A DNA stretch of 64,000 bases from the NCBI RefSeq assembly GCF_000149955.1, contig NC_030994.1, forward strand, positions 2,906,366 to 2,970,365, in the 5' to 3' direction. Source of the DNA: Fusarium oxysporum f. sp. lycopersici 4287. Its lineage: Eukaryota; Ascomycota; Sordariomycetes; Hypocreales; Nectriaceae. Below, piece by piece: positions 10,981 to 20,889 of this stretch. The notes under the pieces were generated by a model. That model saw only the letters and a program-made list of their open reading frames with translations. It had not been told where the DNA came from and searched no databases. Each line of letters opens with the position of its first letter. Within the stretch, counting starts at the first letter, position 1. Position numbers and translations under genes: made by a program.

Positions 10981-11571
10981 TTTGACGATCGTAAGAGAAC
11001 TCAAAACAATCAGCCTTTGCTCAGGGGATGGCGTTCTCTTAAGTAGCAACTCACCATCCCAGCATGACTTTCAGGCGCACCAGCTAAATACGCGGAGCTG
11101 TGTAGGACCGGTACAGGGATGTTCGTTATTCCTCCAATCACAGATCGGATGAAGGATGTTTCATCAATTCTTCCGACATGGGTCTAGCGCTCCTTAATGA
11201 ACGATGAAACCTCGTGAGAGAGAGTTCGGAAGAGAACTACCGTAATCGGGTGTCTAGAAGCGGAGCTAGAAGTGCCGGCTCCGAGGATTGACATGCTCTA
11301 ACGGGACTTGTGCATGTGTCATCCGCCCGAATGGGAATGCATGGAGAATATGGTCATTATAATGGAGTGGGGTAGATGAGATGATGCCTAGTTCTGACTG
11401 TCTCGGTTCATTATAAACCGATGCTCTTCTGTCAATGGTAGTAAATATACCATTTCGACCATTTATTCCACAGTACTTCCAATAACGTTTATCCATATCA
11501 AGTCTCTATCAACTCGAGAACTCTGGAAGTCCCAGACTTATATGAAAACACCCAATGAACAAGATCCAGGC
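10981..11571. other. Intergenic
   Basis: Upstream region of the galactanase gene, reaching the 3' end of the exonuclease-like gene. Only a small ORF without recognisable features is present. Confidence 0.5.
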
Positions 11572-12324
11572 TCACTCGACATCACGACACATGAGAGCCC
11601 GATGCCATTCCTTAGTGGCACAGATCGTGGTCTGCGACAGTGCAACTATGGTTTTCGAAGCAGAGATCATGTTTTCCCGTTGCGTAGGTTGTGCCCGTAG
11701 CTTAGCGTCGTAATAAGCATATAGCGTAGGGAAGATCTGCACATATCGGGCGCGTATTCGATGAGAACTCCAGGAAGGGACCGCTCCTCGAAGATCCCAT
11801 AACAGCCACTCGTTTCCGGACAGCCGAGGGGCGTCTCTTGAGAAACAGCCGTCAAGATCACTGAGCCTGTAAGGATTCTCGCTAGTTGCGAGCTCCATAA
11901 GCTGAAGATCGTGAACCCCAGCAAGCTTGATCTTGTACTGACTGTACAGTGCCTCAGAGTATTTCTTCACGTCAAAAAAGACCTTGATGATATCCTCGGA
12001 CTCCAAAATACCCTTGAGAAAGTTCTTGAACCTATTAACCGCCCAGAATGTCGTGGCGCCGAGCCAATACACATCGATGAGGTAGACGCGGTGAGACACA
12101 GCGTTGTAGATCTGCATAATGGAGATTCTACTCTCGTGTCCTATATAATTCCCTTCGAGGGTGATGAAGAGGCGTGGTTTGAATTTTGGGATATTATCAA
12201 GATCGTCAAGGAGAGCGTACAGAGTTTCACGATCACCGACCCAGATGATGCGCGGTTCGTCTTCATAGGTGGGTATTACGTCGGGCTCCGTTTGGGGACC
12301 CATAGTCGATATCGTCTGCTGCAA
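11572..12324 (-). CDS. 3'-5' exonuclease-fold protein with degenerate active site
   Basis: A 250-aa protein resembling the fungal RNase D/EXD1-like DEDD exonuclease fold. The first motif, normally DxEG, reads TLEG at residues 55-58 in a beta-strand context (RLFITLEGNYIGHESRISIMQI), so the first catalytic Asp is a Thr while the Glu is kept. Motif II appears as VFFDVKKYSEALYSQYKIKL (Asp118 present). In the motif III region (ARYVQIFPTLYAYY) the expected catalytic Asp is missing. A non-catalytic nucleic-acid binding or scaffold role is therefore more likely than nuclease activity. Start at 12324; a second Met at residue 8 is equally possible. Single exon. Paralogues of this fold are common in fungal genomes, and the cellular role is unknown. 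Confidence 0.6.
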   Translation of the reverse strand: MQQTISTMGPQTEPDVIPTYEDEPRIIWVGDRETLYALLDDLDNIPKFKPRLFITLEGNYIGHESRISIMQIYNAVSHRVYLIDVYWLGATTFWAVNRFKNFLKGILESEDIIKVFFDVKKYSEALYSQYKIKLAGVHDLQLMELATSENPYRLSDLDGCFSRDAPRLSGNEWLLWDLRGAVPSWSSHRIRARYVQIFPTLYAYYDAKLRAQPTQRENMISASKTIVALSQTTICATKEWHRALMCRDVE

Positions 12325-15300
12325 GATGAAGAGGAGGGATGAGATGCAAGTCTGAGGAGAAAAAAAGGCAACGAGGAAGAGAGGGTTTTGCTTCAGAATA
12401 GATAGAGACTGGATAGCTGCCTCGACGAGAAGTTTGAAGAGAGAGAGCTGGGTTTTTTAGTCTTTGAAACAAACTCAGAGTTGGCGAAGTTTATCTATAC
12501 TTTTACTTTTAAATGTGCTCAAATATAACGTTTTCGCCGGAAGAAGTTTGAAGAACCCGGCTTTAGGTAACAAGGGCACAGGTGCAGGCTATTATCGTTC
12601 GTTGCGTGAAAATAATTCTTAAAGCGTTATCACTTGCTACGTCTCAAACCCTTTTTTTATGTATTAGACTTTGGACTTTGGGACGTCACTGGATCCTTTA
12701 GAAAATAAAATTAAAAAAGGTATCTCCTGATGCCTTTCAATCTTCTTCCATCAAAGCCGTCATCTTTAAAAGAGTACGTTTTGCCACAGTCTTTCTGCTC
12801 GTTCAGACCAATGATCCTCCAAGCTTTGACAACAAGAAGGTTATGCTCCTTGTGTCGAAAGTCACTTCTCACTGCAGCCAATAGTATCGCTCATATTAAT
12901 GTGCACCATCCCTCGACTTTCTGCGTTCAAAGTAATTTACTCCTCCATGGAATTTCTAAACAAGGATGCGCCAATCGTCGACGAACTGGGTTTCGCACAG
13001 CAGCGAGACCAGTCTCACAAGACAGAAAAGGACGACACCTGCTCCATCCCTGCGACCCGGTACTGGCTCTCGGATACTGCGGCCCGCGATGCGAGTCATC
13101 ATCAGATTTGCAAAGCGAAGCATGATGGCAACCTAAGCCTAGGTAAGGTCTACTATAAACTTTCCTCAATTTATAAGAATCATCATAAAGTAACCTAAGT
13201 TATCATAAACTGCCATGAGAATTTATAAACATAAACATAATCTTGCCATATTTATGTAAAGCTGCAATAACGTTTGACCACCCTCAAGCTTCTCCGATTG
13301 TTCAGCGATCGATCGGTTAATGGCCTCCTAGACCACCAGTTTTGTCTCGACATTGACGATATAGTCAATCCATACTCGTCGGAGAAGGACCGGCCACCTA
13401 CAGGGACTGCGCAATTACAGCAGTATCCCAGCATTTCCGCAGGATCTCTGACATCCTGGCCTCCAGTAATGTTCTCCAGACATACCAATAATCGAACTTT
13501 CTTTCGAGTTCGCTGACTGCTAATATTGCGCTCCGAGGAGCTGTCTTGACCAAGGCGCAGTGGTTCTTCTAATAAGGATTACTAGTTACCGCACTGTAGC
13601 TTAGGTGATTCGGATTGGTGTCGCCGCTTCGTCAGTCAGAGGACTTCTCTCGGGATTGTATTGGCCATGCTCTATGTCATACCGGTCTTCCATAGGTGGG
13701 TGAATCGCCAGAGGCCGCGTTGGGTGACAAAGCTCGGCGACGAGTCTGCGACCTCTCTCCAATGCATCATGATATAATTTATACCTGGCCTCTGTTTTGT
13801 CGGCCCTCTCGAATGCGGCGAATATAATTTATGTCATGCATCGGTTTTCTCTGGTGTGCTTCTGTCAGGAACAAATCGAGAAAAGGATCCAGGGTATTTC
13901 CTCGAGGTGTAGTAGAGTTCATCTCGGCGATGGTTCGAGATCGATCCAATTGTGTGCGGAGTAGTGGTTGGACAGGTATTTGGTAACGCGGAAAAGCTTT
14001 TGCCAAAGAAACGATAGTTTGAGAATGCCATGCCGGTTCGATATATTTGTCGCCCGAGTTTGTCAAATAATTTGCGACCGGTCGGAATTGCAGATTGGCC
14101 TCACCATTCCAACCAGCCAAACAAGGTCAAGTCAATGCTCTAGCCAATGGTAATACAGCATTCCCAGCATCATCCGCCCAAGAAGGCTGCCCAGGATTGC
14201 AAAGAATGCGTGCTGGTATCGGATATAGGTAAAGATAACTGGATGGTCCACAGGGAGGTCAGCATCAGGGGGTAGGGTTGCGTGCTGTTCTCTCTCAGCG
14301 ACCGATCGGTGAGAGGTCGGGACTTAAAGCCGCTAAATTTGTTATAGTATTTTTCAGAAACAGGAGGGTAAATGGTAGTTGGTTGAGTCTGTTGTCTGAG
14401 CTCGGCGACCAGTCGGGATTGCGGCTTGGTTTAAAGCTTGGGCAAGGCTGGCATCTTCCATGTTGGTATCTGGGCCGAAAGTGACTTTCGGGGTAGCCAT
14501 GTTGAGCTTAGGACAGCGGCGAGGATTTGTTGGCTGATTTGAAGTGAAAAGTTGAGGCAAGGTTATACGTAGAAAAGAGTCTCGGTAGAGTTCTAGGGTA
14601 CAGCGAGTTGGAGTTATCACAAGGGACGTATAAAATGGCTCAATAGACTAAGACACGAGGAGCTTATGTGGTGGTTGTTGTTAAATAGGTCACGATTCGA
14701 GGAGGCAGAGCGACGATGCTGTACGCTGTTGTAGCCTCGCCTCGCGGGAGGAGCAAGAAAACTTCACCTCGGTAAGGATATCAAAATTAACTCATCAAAG
14801 AGCCTTCTAAGCTTTTACTAATTTACCTAATTCTTTCCATCGCTTAAGGTAGGGTCAAGGTCCTAAGTCTTCATCTTCTGCCGTCGGTAGTGCGAAGCAG
14901 ATGTGGAGAGCTACCTCACTGGAACTTACAGAGGCTACAGTGCACTAAAGTTTCTAAGATACCCTGAAGAACCAGCGGACAACCACTAGCTTGCTCATCG
15001 CAGTGGACCCGGACATTAAGGTAACGCGTCGATGCTCAACCTGTCAGGCGGATGTCTCTCTCGAGATGTTTCGAGTGGCTGGATTCGCAGTGGGCCAAGC
15101 GACGCGCTTCCATCCAACATTTGTACCTTTAATCGGATTCTGCAAAGAACTAGGTGGCACTCGTTGATCAGCATGACTCGTGTAACTAAATAACTTTGGG
15201 GCAATTTGTATGCCACACATGTGAATATCAGCCTGCCTGGTGCCATTGGAAACACTGCGAGGTATTTACATAAAGTTTCATAAAGAGCCCATTAACCAAA

Positions 15301-15362
15301 GTTAAAATTGAGTCTTTGGAACATGTCTGACCCATAGAATCCCCTAATACTTGGTATAAACT
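12325..15362. other. Gene-poor 3-kb stretch
   Basis: Only short, unrelated ORFs occur. The longest are 12730-13125 (+), 12899-13198 (+, ending in a good donor-like GGTAAG context) and 13779-14120 (-); none has a recognisable domain. Short near-repeats such as GATATAATTTAT/GAATATAATTTAT (about 13770-13830) and several CCGAYCGGTC-like words occur between 13.3 and 14.4 kb. It may hold a decayed gene, but I cannot name it. Confidence 0.4.
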
Positions 15363-16757
15363 ATGTGCAATCTCTCGAGCCAGGTCTCGAGATCCTCCAT
15401 GTTCTCGTCAATCTTTGTCTCCTCGCCTCAAGTCATCAAATCAACAACCCGCGCAATTAACCTCGATATGTCAGAAATCACCGGGCCAGCCACATCCACC
15501 ACTGGCAACGGCGGAAAGAAAGTCATCTCTTTGGTTGCCAGTTGCTCACCCTACCAAATTGAAGCATTCCGAGAAATAGACCATGACAGAGAGCATTTCG
15601 GTGTTGATCCGAGATATCTCAAAGCTCCTTTGTCCTTTAAACCAGAAACATCGCATCTGGTGCGCAGGGAATTGGAGAAAATATTCTTTGAAGATGTTGC
15701 CTTGCGTGTGCGTCACGAAGACCGGTTTAGAGGAGGCTGGCTCATGAACGGAACCATTACAAAGATCGATACGCCACGTCTCACGGATTTCGAACTGAAG
15801 CCCGATTATCTTATGGACTTCTTCAACAAAGAGATCATGGTTTACTTCGAATCTGACTCAGGGACGAGAGATGGAAGAGGCAAGATAATTCGGTATATAT
15901 ACCGAGAGTGGCTACGGCTTCACGGTGGTCGACCGTCCTTCCAACGAGGTGCTTTCTTCGCCAAACCTGCGCAGATCCACAGTACTGGACCACAAGGTCT
16001 GGATCAGATCACGACGTTTCATCATGACCTCTCTAACTATATCACTACTCGCTCACAAGATCTCGTACATTTTAAGCAGTGGGACTACAAACCCCCCACG
16101 GTTTTCAACGAAGCCAAAGGAGGAATCACCCGAACTACAAAACGACAGCGAAGTAAAGTCTTGGCAAGATCATCGTTTCATGGTGGGACATCTATTTCCT
16201 GCATTATACATGGTTTTGACGACCAATGCCTACCGGAGCCATCACCGCATGTTAGCCCAGAAGGACTTCACGGGAATGACAGGATCTACTACTTGGAGGG
16301 CGTCATAGAAAGAGAAATGGCAAAGTGCACGGTTCTGCTCGTCAAGACAGGAGATGAGGCACATCTGAGCGCCCCTGTCAGCTTTGAGCCATTGTTTGAT
16401 GCTGGGCTTGCACTCAACGTCAACCGGGACGACTGTGATGACGGGTATGGAGATGTCGAAACGGCTGTGAGGGTGAATCTCGATGTGGCGGTACGCTTTT
16501 TATGGGGGTTACTGCAAAAGGAGCGAGGAACATTAAGGGGATTGGGAGAGATTACGCGAGAGTTGGAAGAAGAGCAAGACATGCTGTTTGAAAAATGGCT
16601 TGACAAGGTTATGCGTCGTTCTCATGAGGTTGGTTTTGAGAATAACTATCACACATGGTCTGCTACCCGTCGCGCTGCCGCGAGATTGAACGGGGAGGCT
16701 TTCGATGTAGATCAGGTGTTCCCGTTCTGGGAGCGCTTGAAGTCATGGCATGTATGA
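15363..16757 (+). CDS. Hypothetical protein, unassigned
   Basis: A continuous 464-aa ORF with good codon character that I do not recognise. The N-terminal ~45 residues are Ser/Thr-rich and low in structure; folded sequence appears to begin near KKVISLVASCSPYQ. Other landmarks are a basic, aromatic central part (IIRYIYREWLRLHGGRPSF), a hydrophobic strand (RIYYLEGVIEREMAKCTVLLV) and a charged C-terminal helix (GEITRELEEEQDMLFEKWLDKV). No signal peptide or membrane helix is evident. The true start may be the Met at 15468 (MSEITGPATS). It sits alone between the gene-poor stretch and the cysteine-rich gene copy B. Function unknown. Confidence 0.6.
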   Translation: MCNLSSQVSRSSMFSSIFVSSPQVIKSTTRAINLDMSEITGPATSTTGNGGKKVISLVASCSPYQIEAFREIDHDREHFGVDPRYLKAPLSFKPETSHLVRRELEKIFFEDVALRVRHEDRFRGGWLMNGTITKIDTPRLTDFELKPDYLMDFFNKEIMVYFESDSGTRDGRGKIIRYIYREWLRLHGGRPSFQRGAFFAKPAQIHSTGPQGLDQITTFHHDLSNYITTRSQDLVHFKQWDYKPPTVFNEAKGGITRTTKRQRSKVLARSSFHGGTSISCIIHGFDDQCLPEPSPHVSPEGLHGNDRIYYLEGVIEREMAKCTVLLVKTGDEAHLSAPVSFEPLFDAGLALNVNRDDCDDGYGDVETAVRVNLDVAVRFLWGLLQKERGTLRGLGEITRELEEEQDMLFEKWLDKVMRRSHEVGFENNYHTWSATRRAAARLNGEAFDVDQVFPFWERLKSWHV

Positions 16758-17134
16758 ACCTCTGATAACTCGGTCATTTTTTCATCACTACTTTGCTGTT
16801 TATCCTGGTTAGAGACATCATCCCATTCAAGTTGAATGTTGATGACTTATGGTTTTCTCGGATTTGGTGCTGCATGGTTGACAGCTGTCCGCCAGCGCCA
16901 GCCTGCCAGCCAGAACTAGAGCAGCAATTCACAGTCAACACGTTTCTGCGCGTCAACACGCGACTCGCTCAAGCCAACAATCAAGAAAAAGTTTCAATCT
17001 TTTGTTTTTCTCCCTCAAACATCTCTTTGTGATCTGTGCTTCTGACCTTTCTTCCGATTCTTCGCTGCATCTTCGCCACGTTCTTTCTCCCTTCTCAACT
17101 CTTCAAGCGTCCTTTGTTCGCGGACACTTCCGCG

Positions 17135-17967
17135 ATGGCTTCCCTTGATCATATCGCGACCATCTTCTCTGAGTACAAGTACGACAAGGATGTTGGTTTT
17201 GAAGGCAATAGCGGCATGCCCTGCCTTGCTTGCATTTCGGAGATCGATCGCGATATCTATTGCGTCTGTGTCACGAATGACGACCCCGCTACTTGTGTTA
17301 TCTGCAAGCACTACGACAAGAAGTGTGGCTCGGTAAGTCTTGTCGACGAGTGTTCGGCGATGCGTCTAACTTCTTTCCGTAGATCCCTTCAGAGCTTCTC
17401 GGCGCGGCGCAATGGTACTGGAACTTTGTGGCTGGCCTGGACGTTCAAAAGCCTCTCCTCAACAGACGTCAACTCTGGCGCATTCGTCGTGCTCTTGAGG
17501 ATTGCGGGTCGGGCCTGGCGTGAACTAGAAGAACATCTCATGAACCCGAACAACCTAGCGATGCTTGCTCTCCAAGAGTCGGCTGCAAGTCGCAAGACCT
17601 TGACTCTGTCCATCCTCCAGTAGGTGAGTCCACTTTCCACCGAAGGGTCCCTAATCTCATGGAGCTCGCTAACGCATCGACTCGCCAGGCCGGTGCCAAC
17701 TTTTCCCTCGATGAGATCCACGAGCGTATCGACTTTGTCCAGCCAGGCTATACTCGCGATAGCAATTGTGTTGTCACTCTTCGAAATGCTCTTATTCATC
17801 TGTCCGTCTCTAAGGACGTGGTGGTGTGTTCCGTCGAGGAAGGAAAGTGCTGCTCCTTGTCTAATGGATCCCCCTCCGAGCTCGAAGCCGCCATGAATGA
17901 AGCTTCCGGTAGCGCCCCTAGCTGTGAGGTCGTCCACAATGGTATGCCTGATTATCCCCGCCAGTAA
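17135..17967 (+). pseudogene. Cysteine-rich hypothetical protein, copy B, frameshifted
   Basis: Homologue of the gene at 1103-2006 with the same three-exon plan: 17135-17332, 17383-17623 and 17689-17967. Exon 1 gives MASLDHIATIFSEYKYDKDV and a cysteine cluster (PCLAC, YCVCV, CVIC, KKC) aligned with copy A. Exon 2 opens IPSELLGAAQWYWNFV and reads to LEDCGSGLA before TGA; the next frame continues WRELEEHLMN to LSILQ, matching copy A. Exon 2 is 241 nt, not a multiple of three plus the expected phase, so an indel is needed. A TAG also sits right at the exon 2 donor in the restored frame. Exon 3 reads AGANFSLDEIHERID and ends GMPDYPRQ. Two lesions make a pseudogene the simplest reading. Function of the family unknown. 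Confidence 0.6.
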
Positions 17968-18947
17968 TGAGGATGAATCGGGAGTTGAGACTAACGAGTT
18001 GTTGATGAATCCCAAATCTTCTTGTGGCGAGGTCAAGGGCTCTGATGCGGAGGAACACGGTAATGACGGAAGTGACTCAGAGGTTGAGTAAAGTAATAGT
18101 AATAGAGGACATGGGGCTGTCTTGCAGGGATGTTTCGCAGTTGCGTCGGCGGTCTTTTCATCTTCATTCTTGTTGGTGTTTGCTCTCTTGTTAGTATAGC
18201 CAGGCTCCGAGTCTTGGCTCAATCAATCCTCTAGCTTTTGATAGCTCTCAACCTTATCACAGTGACACCACGCAACATGTGACTTGAGTGGTAATTGTTT
18301 TCTTCTTCCAGCCATGTTTGTCCTTTGCTCGATTGAGAAGCTCTTGAGTCTTTGCGTCTGTGCACGATACTGCTATCATTTTCAACCTTTCTCATTCATG
18401 GACTTTTAAAAGCGAGCGACGTTGCGGATTAATGAATACTTGTCTGACCATCAAAACAAACTTGCCGTGTATCCGGATCAAATCCAGCATTGCAATAGAT
18501 ATGCCAGGGGAGCAAACAGAACTATTCAACACGACAAAAACATTTAAAAATTCTGACATTCAAGTAAGGTATCAAGAGTAACTAGCCTTAAGTCTACCAA
18601 ATCCTATATTAAATTTGCCCAAGTCTTTTTGTCATTTATGTTAGATGTCCTAAATTTTCTTATCTCCGCCACCCATCTCAAAGTCCAGACTTTCCTCCCT
18701 GGCCTGGCACGTTCAATTCATGACACAAACTATCGATGACCTGACGAAGCAATATAGTCGCATTGACAGGAAACAGAATCCGTGTAATTTAACTGGTGTT
18801 TTAAAACCTTCAGCCCTCCCCTCCCTTCCATTGGTGGAATAGTCCTCAAGTCATCAATGCTACGCTCCAATTTTCTCCGCGTCCCAATCCGGAAAGGCTC
18901 GAGGTTTCAAGTCCCACTGAAACACACCACGATCGGTTATTATCCCA

Positions 18948-18953
18948 GGCTAA
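18948..18953 (+). promoter_or_regulatory. Candidate XlnR/Xyr1 site (GGCTAA)
   Basis: The hexamer GGCTAA lies about 380 bp upstream of the acetylxylan esterase start. It equals the consensus bound by the fungal xylanolytic activator XlnR. Six bases are a weak signal on their own; the context gives it some weight. Confidence 0.3.
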
Positions 18954-19017
18954 ACTCGCCCTTTATCCTCGTCAGAATTAGGAAAATGATCAGTTTCTTC
19001 CTCTGCATGAATTCATT

Positions 19018-19023
19018 GCGGGG
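19018..19023 (+). promoter_or_regulatory. Candidate CreA site (SYGGRG)
   Basis: GCGGGG about 310 bp upstream of the esterase start fits the carbon catabolite repressor consensus SYGGRG. It would match repression by glucose, but the word is short. Confidence 0.25.
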
Positions 19024-19251
19024 GGCGATTTTAGCCAAAAAGGCCCATCGGCATATCCGCCATGTACCGAATTCGTATCATGACCCCGACATTCCAGGCT
19101 GAGGACCAGCGGTGTGGAGTTCGTTCCCTAAACGAGATTCGTTTGGTACTGGAAACAACGGCTGGCGGAGGATACACGTCCGTTCGATCCATTGGAGCAA
19201 GGTCAGGAGATGAGATCGATCCATGGGCCTCCGCATGGCTTTTGGAGCGGG

Positions 19252-19258
19252 TATATAT
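19252..19258 (+). promoter_or_regulatory. TATA box of the acetylxylan esterase gene
   Basis: TATATAT about 75-80 bp upstream of the ATG at 19334, a usual distance for fungal genes with short leaders. Confidence 0.45.
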
Positions 19259-19333
19259 CTTGGCTGATACACCATCCATCATGTTTTGTTTCCCCATACT
19301 TCTTGGCACATTATTCTTTCAACACATTTCATC

Positions 19334-20385
19334 ATGCAGTTGACATCCATCATCAGCTTCTGGCTACTAGCCCTCTTCAGCACCGTCCTCGGCGCAGAGG
19401 TCGTTCCTCGAGGTCAGCTCAAGGAGGTCACCAGCTATGGCAACAATCCAACCGGCACAAAGATGTTCTTGTACGTGCCTAAGAACTTGAAGTCAAACCC
19501 TGCTGTCGTCGTTGCTCTTCACTACTGCACTGGCACCGCTCAGGCTTACTACCAGGGCACAAAGTGGGCTTCCAATGCTGAGAAGTACGGGTTCATCGTT
19601 GTTTACCCTCAGACTCCTTATACACCTGGTAACTGCTGGGATGTCTCGTCCAAGATGACATTGAAGCACGAGGGTGGTGGCTGCAGTACTTCTATTGCCA
19701 ACATGGCCAAGTTCGTTCTTAAGGAGTACAATGGTGATGCTAAGAAGGTCTTTGTCACTGGTGAATCTTCCGGCGCCATGATGACCGTAAGTGCACTCAC
19801 TTTCTCTGATCGAACACTACTAATAAGAACAGAACGTCATGCTTGCTACTTACCCCGACGTCTTCGCCGCAGGAAGCGCCTATGCTGGTGTTCCCGCCGG
19901 TTGCTTCGTCAGCCAGCAGAACCAAGCCGCAGCATGGAACTCGACCTGCTCCCAAGGAAAGTCCATCTACACCCAGACCCAGTGGGCCAACGTCGTCAAG
20001 AACATGTACCCTGGCTACAACGGCCCCCGACCCAAGTTCCAGATCTACCACGGAACTGCCGATCCTACTCTCAACGTCCAGAACTACTACGAGGAGATCA
20101 AGCAGTGGACTGGTGTCTTTGGATACTCTTCCAACCCTCAGTCATCTACACCCAACACTCCCGCTAGCCCTTTCACTCGCCAAGTCTTTGGTGAGAAGTT
20201 CCAGGTAAAATACAAACCATCATGAAGTGAAGGATGATAGCTGACATGTTTAGGCTTTCTTGGGCCAGGGTATTACACACGGTGTTCCTCATTTCGATGA
20301 CAACGACCTCAAGTGGTTCGGTATTATCGTAAGTCATGCCCAAACTCCCATTCTGATGCCAGAAACTGACATTCTTATGTAGTAA
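19334..20385 (+). CDS. axeA: Acetylxylan esterase (CE1), secreted
   Basis: Removes acetyl groups from xylan and acts outside the cell. Exons 19334-19786, 19833-20204, 20254-20328 and a terminal exon that is only the TAA at 20383-20385 give about 300 aa. A signal peptide (MQLTSIISFWLLALFSTVLG) precedes EVVPRGQLKEVTSYG, the usual mature start. The triad is complete: Ser145 in GESSGAMM, Asp228 in YHGTADPTL and His284 in GITHGVPHF. The blocks ALHYCTGTAQAYY and GNCWDVSS are characteristic of fungal AxeA. If the last 54-nt intron (20329-20382) is retained, the frame stays open for 17 codons and stops at TAG 20380-20382, so both forms are nearly equal. No CBM1 is present. Upstream GGCTAA and TATA words fit xylan induction. 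Confidence 0.9.
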
Positions 20386-20889
20386 GCCGGTCCACAGATC
20401 CAACAATCTTGCATGATGGGATCTTCGGGAAACACCTGGGATACCAGTCTAGGAGGATTGAACCAAAACATATTTAAACTTCTATGAACTATATTTATCT
20501 ACTGTAAATATCATCAAAACAAGAGCTGTATATACATTTCATCGAACATTTTTATTCCTTTTTGTATCAAGTGACTGTACTCGAAGCTTTGCCTTCACCA
20601 TTTGTGAGCTTGTTGGTTCCCTCTCCAAAGGTGTCTAAGCTGAGCCTCTCGTAACCTTGCTGTTGGGAGACATACCTCATGGTTAGACGTACGATGGATT
20701 TTATGGCTCTCCGTATGACGGAGAGTCTTGATACCGAAAATGCCCTGGCGTGACACTTGCGGTTGCCTGCCTCTCTCGGTGCCATCGTTCATTGTCTGCT
20801 TTCAGATCTTCTATCATGACCTACCAGTCCAGTCAACATTCCCTTTCCATTTACAAAAGCGGAAGCGAACCTCACTCACTCTGGTTAAG
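20386..20889. other. Intergenic, convergent 3' ends
   Basis: Spacer between the esterase (+) and the C2H2 pseudogene (-). Nothing recognisable. Confidence 0.45.

Larger units (their letters stand above)
17968..19333. other. Intergenic upstream of acetylxylan esterase
   Basis: 1.4 kb without a credible gene. The right half is the upstream region of the esterase and holds candidate regulatory words, listed separately. No repeats or RNA genes were recognised. Confidence 0.5.

Noticed and set aside
12730..13198. Possible small gene from two overlapping plus-strand ORFs
   Set aside because: No recognisable domain, poor start context and no consistent exon structure.
13779..14620. Minus-strand ORFs that might form one gene
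   Set aside because: Several stops and no splice model joins them; no recognisable motif.
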